Shown here in pieces: positions 6,206 through 6,419 of a DNA stretch of 6,419 bases. The notes below the pieces were generated by a model. That model worked only from the letters and a program-made list of their open reading frames with translations, made no database searches and had not been told where the DNA came from. The position numbers and the translations under genes are program-made. Positions within the stretch are counted from its first letter, which is position 1; each line of letters begins with the position of its first letter. Location: positions 1,035 to 7,453 of the forward strand of contig DYNT01000066.1 in NCBI GenBank assembly GCA_020720905.1, read 5' to 3'. This DNA is from Micavibrio aeruginosavorus (GTDB taxonomy: Bacteria > Pseudomonadota > Alphaproteobacteria > UBA9219).

Positions 6206-6221
6206 GTTAATTTTTCGTTAA
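6206..6221 (-). promoter_or_regulatory. Candidate CtrA binding site (TTAA-N7-TTAAC)
   Basis: The minus strand reads TTAACGAAAAATTAAC, a perfect match to the alphaproteobacterial CtrA full box TTAA-N7-TTAAC, oriented toward the secreted-protein gene and about 70 bases before its ATG. In Caulobacter and relatives CtrA boxes overlap the -35 of cell-cycle, motility and pilus promoters. No strong -10 follows at the expected spacing (the best is a poor CATGCT near 6181-6186), so activation, repression or chance all remain open. Confidence 0.5.
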
Positions 6222-6285
6222 TGTGCTTCTTTCCCTTCAAGAGTGGGCAGGGTTCCTAACTCAGGTTAACAAGGGCACGAAAACC

Positions 6286-6350
6286 ACCCTCCCCTTGCGG
6301 GAGGGGCGAAGATTTTATGAGCGTAGCGCGTAAAATCTTCGGGGAGGGGT
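6286..6350. repeat. GC-rich palindromic intergenic repeat with competing stems
   Basis: CCCTCCC (6287-6293) pairs with GGGAGGG (6299-6305) around a 5-base loop. An 11-bp perfect stem follows, CGAAGATTTTA (6307-6317) with TAAAATCTTCG (6331-6341). The left arm ACCCTCCCC (6286-6294) can instead pair with GGGGAGGGGT (6341-6350) with one bulge, enclosing the whole unit. It has the appearance of a dispersed palindromic repeat. No T-tract marks it as an intrinsic terminator. Confidence 0.65.
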
Positions 6351-6419
6351 CAAACTGTGTGACGACTACCTATGCGTTGAATCCGAGGTCTGTTTGTTTT
6401 TTCAAAATGAAACGGGATT

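Noticed and set aside
6352..6419. C-terminus of a minus-strand gene entering from the right edge
   Set aside because: Two minus frames are open from the edge, one closing with TGA next to 6350 and the other with TAG near 6371. The visible 15-22 residues are too short to choose between them or call a gene.

Overview
The window reads as chromosomal DNA of an alphaproteobacterium. The clues are a hopanoid-type presqualene diphosphate synthase (HpnD) with an HpnL-like membrane protein, a HisN-type histidinol-phosphatase, a large type V autotransporter, dispersed palindromic repeats in the gaps, and a perfect match to the CtrA box TTAA-N7-TTAAC upstream of a secreted protein gene. Order or genus cannot be decided from the sequence alone.

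Layout: (1) 1-2260, plus strand: the 3' part of an autotransporter gene whose 5' end lies outside the window. It has 50-residue passenger repeats, a low-complexity beta-helix-type passenger and a C-terminal outer-membrane barrel ending in Phe. (2) 2261-2731: a non-coding gap of about 470 bases filled by two adjacent foldback repeats. The second has terminal inverted repeats, a possible 3-bp target duplication and four alternating complementary boxes that allow two exclusive folds. (3) 2732-4494, plus strand: hisN and an hpnL-like gene overlapping by 4 bases (ATGA), so almost certainly co-transcribed and translationally coupled. (4) 4509-5360, minus strand: hpnD, convergent with hpnL, with only 14 bases between the stop codons. 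(5) 5361-5597: a short gap with the likely hpnD promoter, which carries a 12-bp tandem direct repeat. (6) 5598-6137, minus strand: a small exported protein of unknown function with a candidate CtrA box and an 8-G tract in its upstream region. (7) 6138-6419: that upstream region, then a GC-rich palindromic repeat and an edge with no gene that can be called.

Functionally, the centre of the window concerns hopanoid (sterol-like membrane lipid) metabolism: HpnD makes presqualene diphosphate from farnesyl diphosphate, and the HpnL-like protein is a polytopic membrane protein of the flippase-like/LPG-synthase-TM superfamily linked to hopanoid loci. The two flanking genes encode envelope or surface products (autotransporter, secreted protein). 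I saw no CRISPR array, tRNA, rRNA, phage gene or transposase. The less ordinary signals are the foldback elements, the repeat inside the hpnD promoter, and the CtrA-box/G-tract arrangement.
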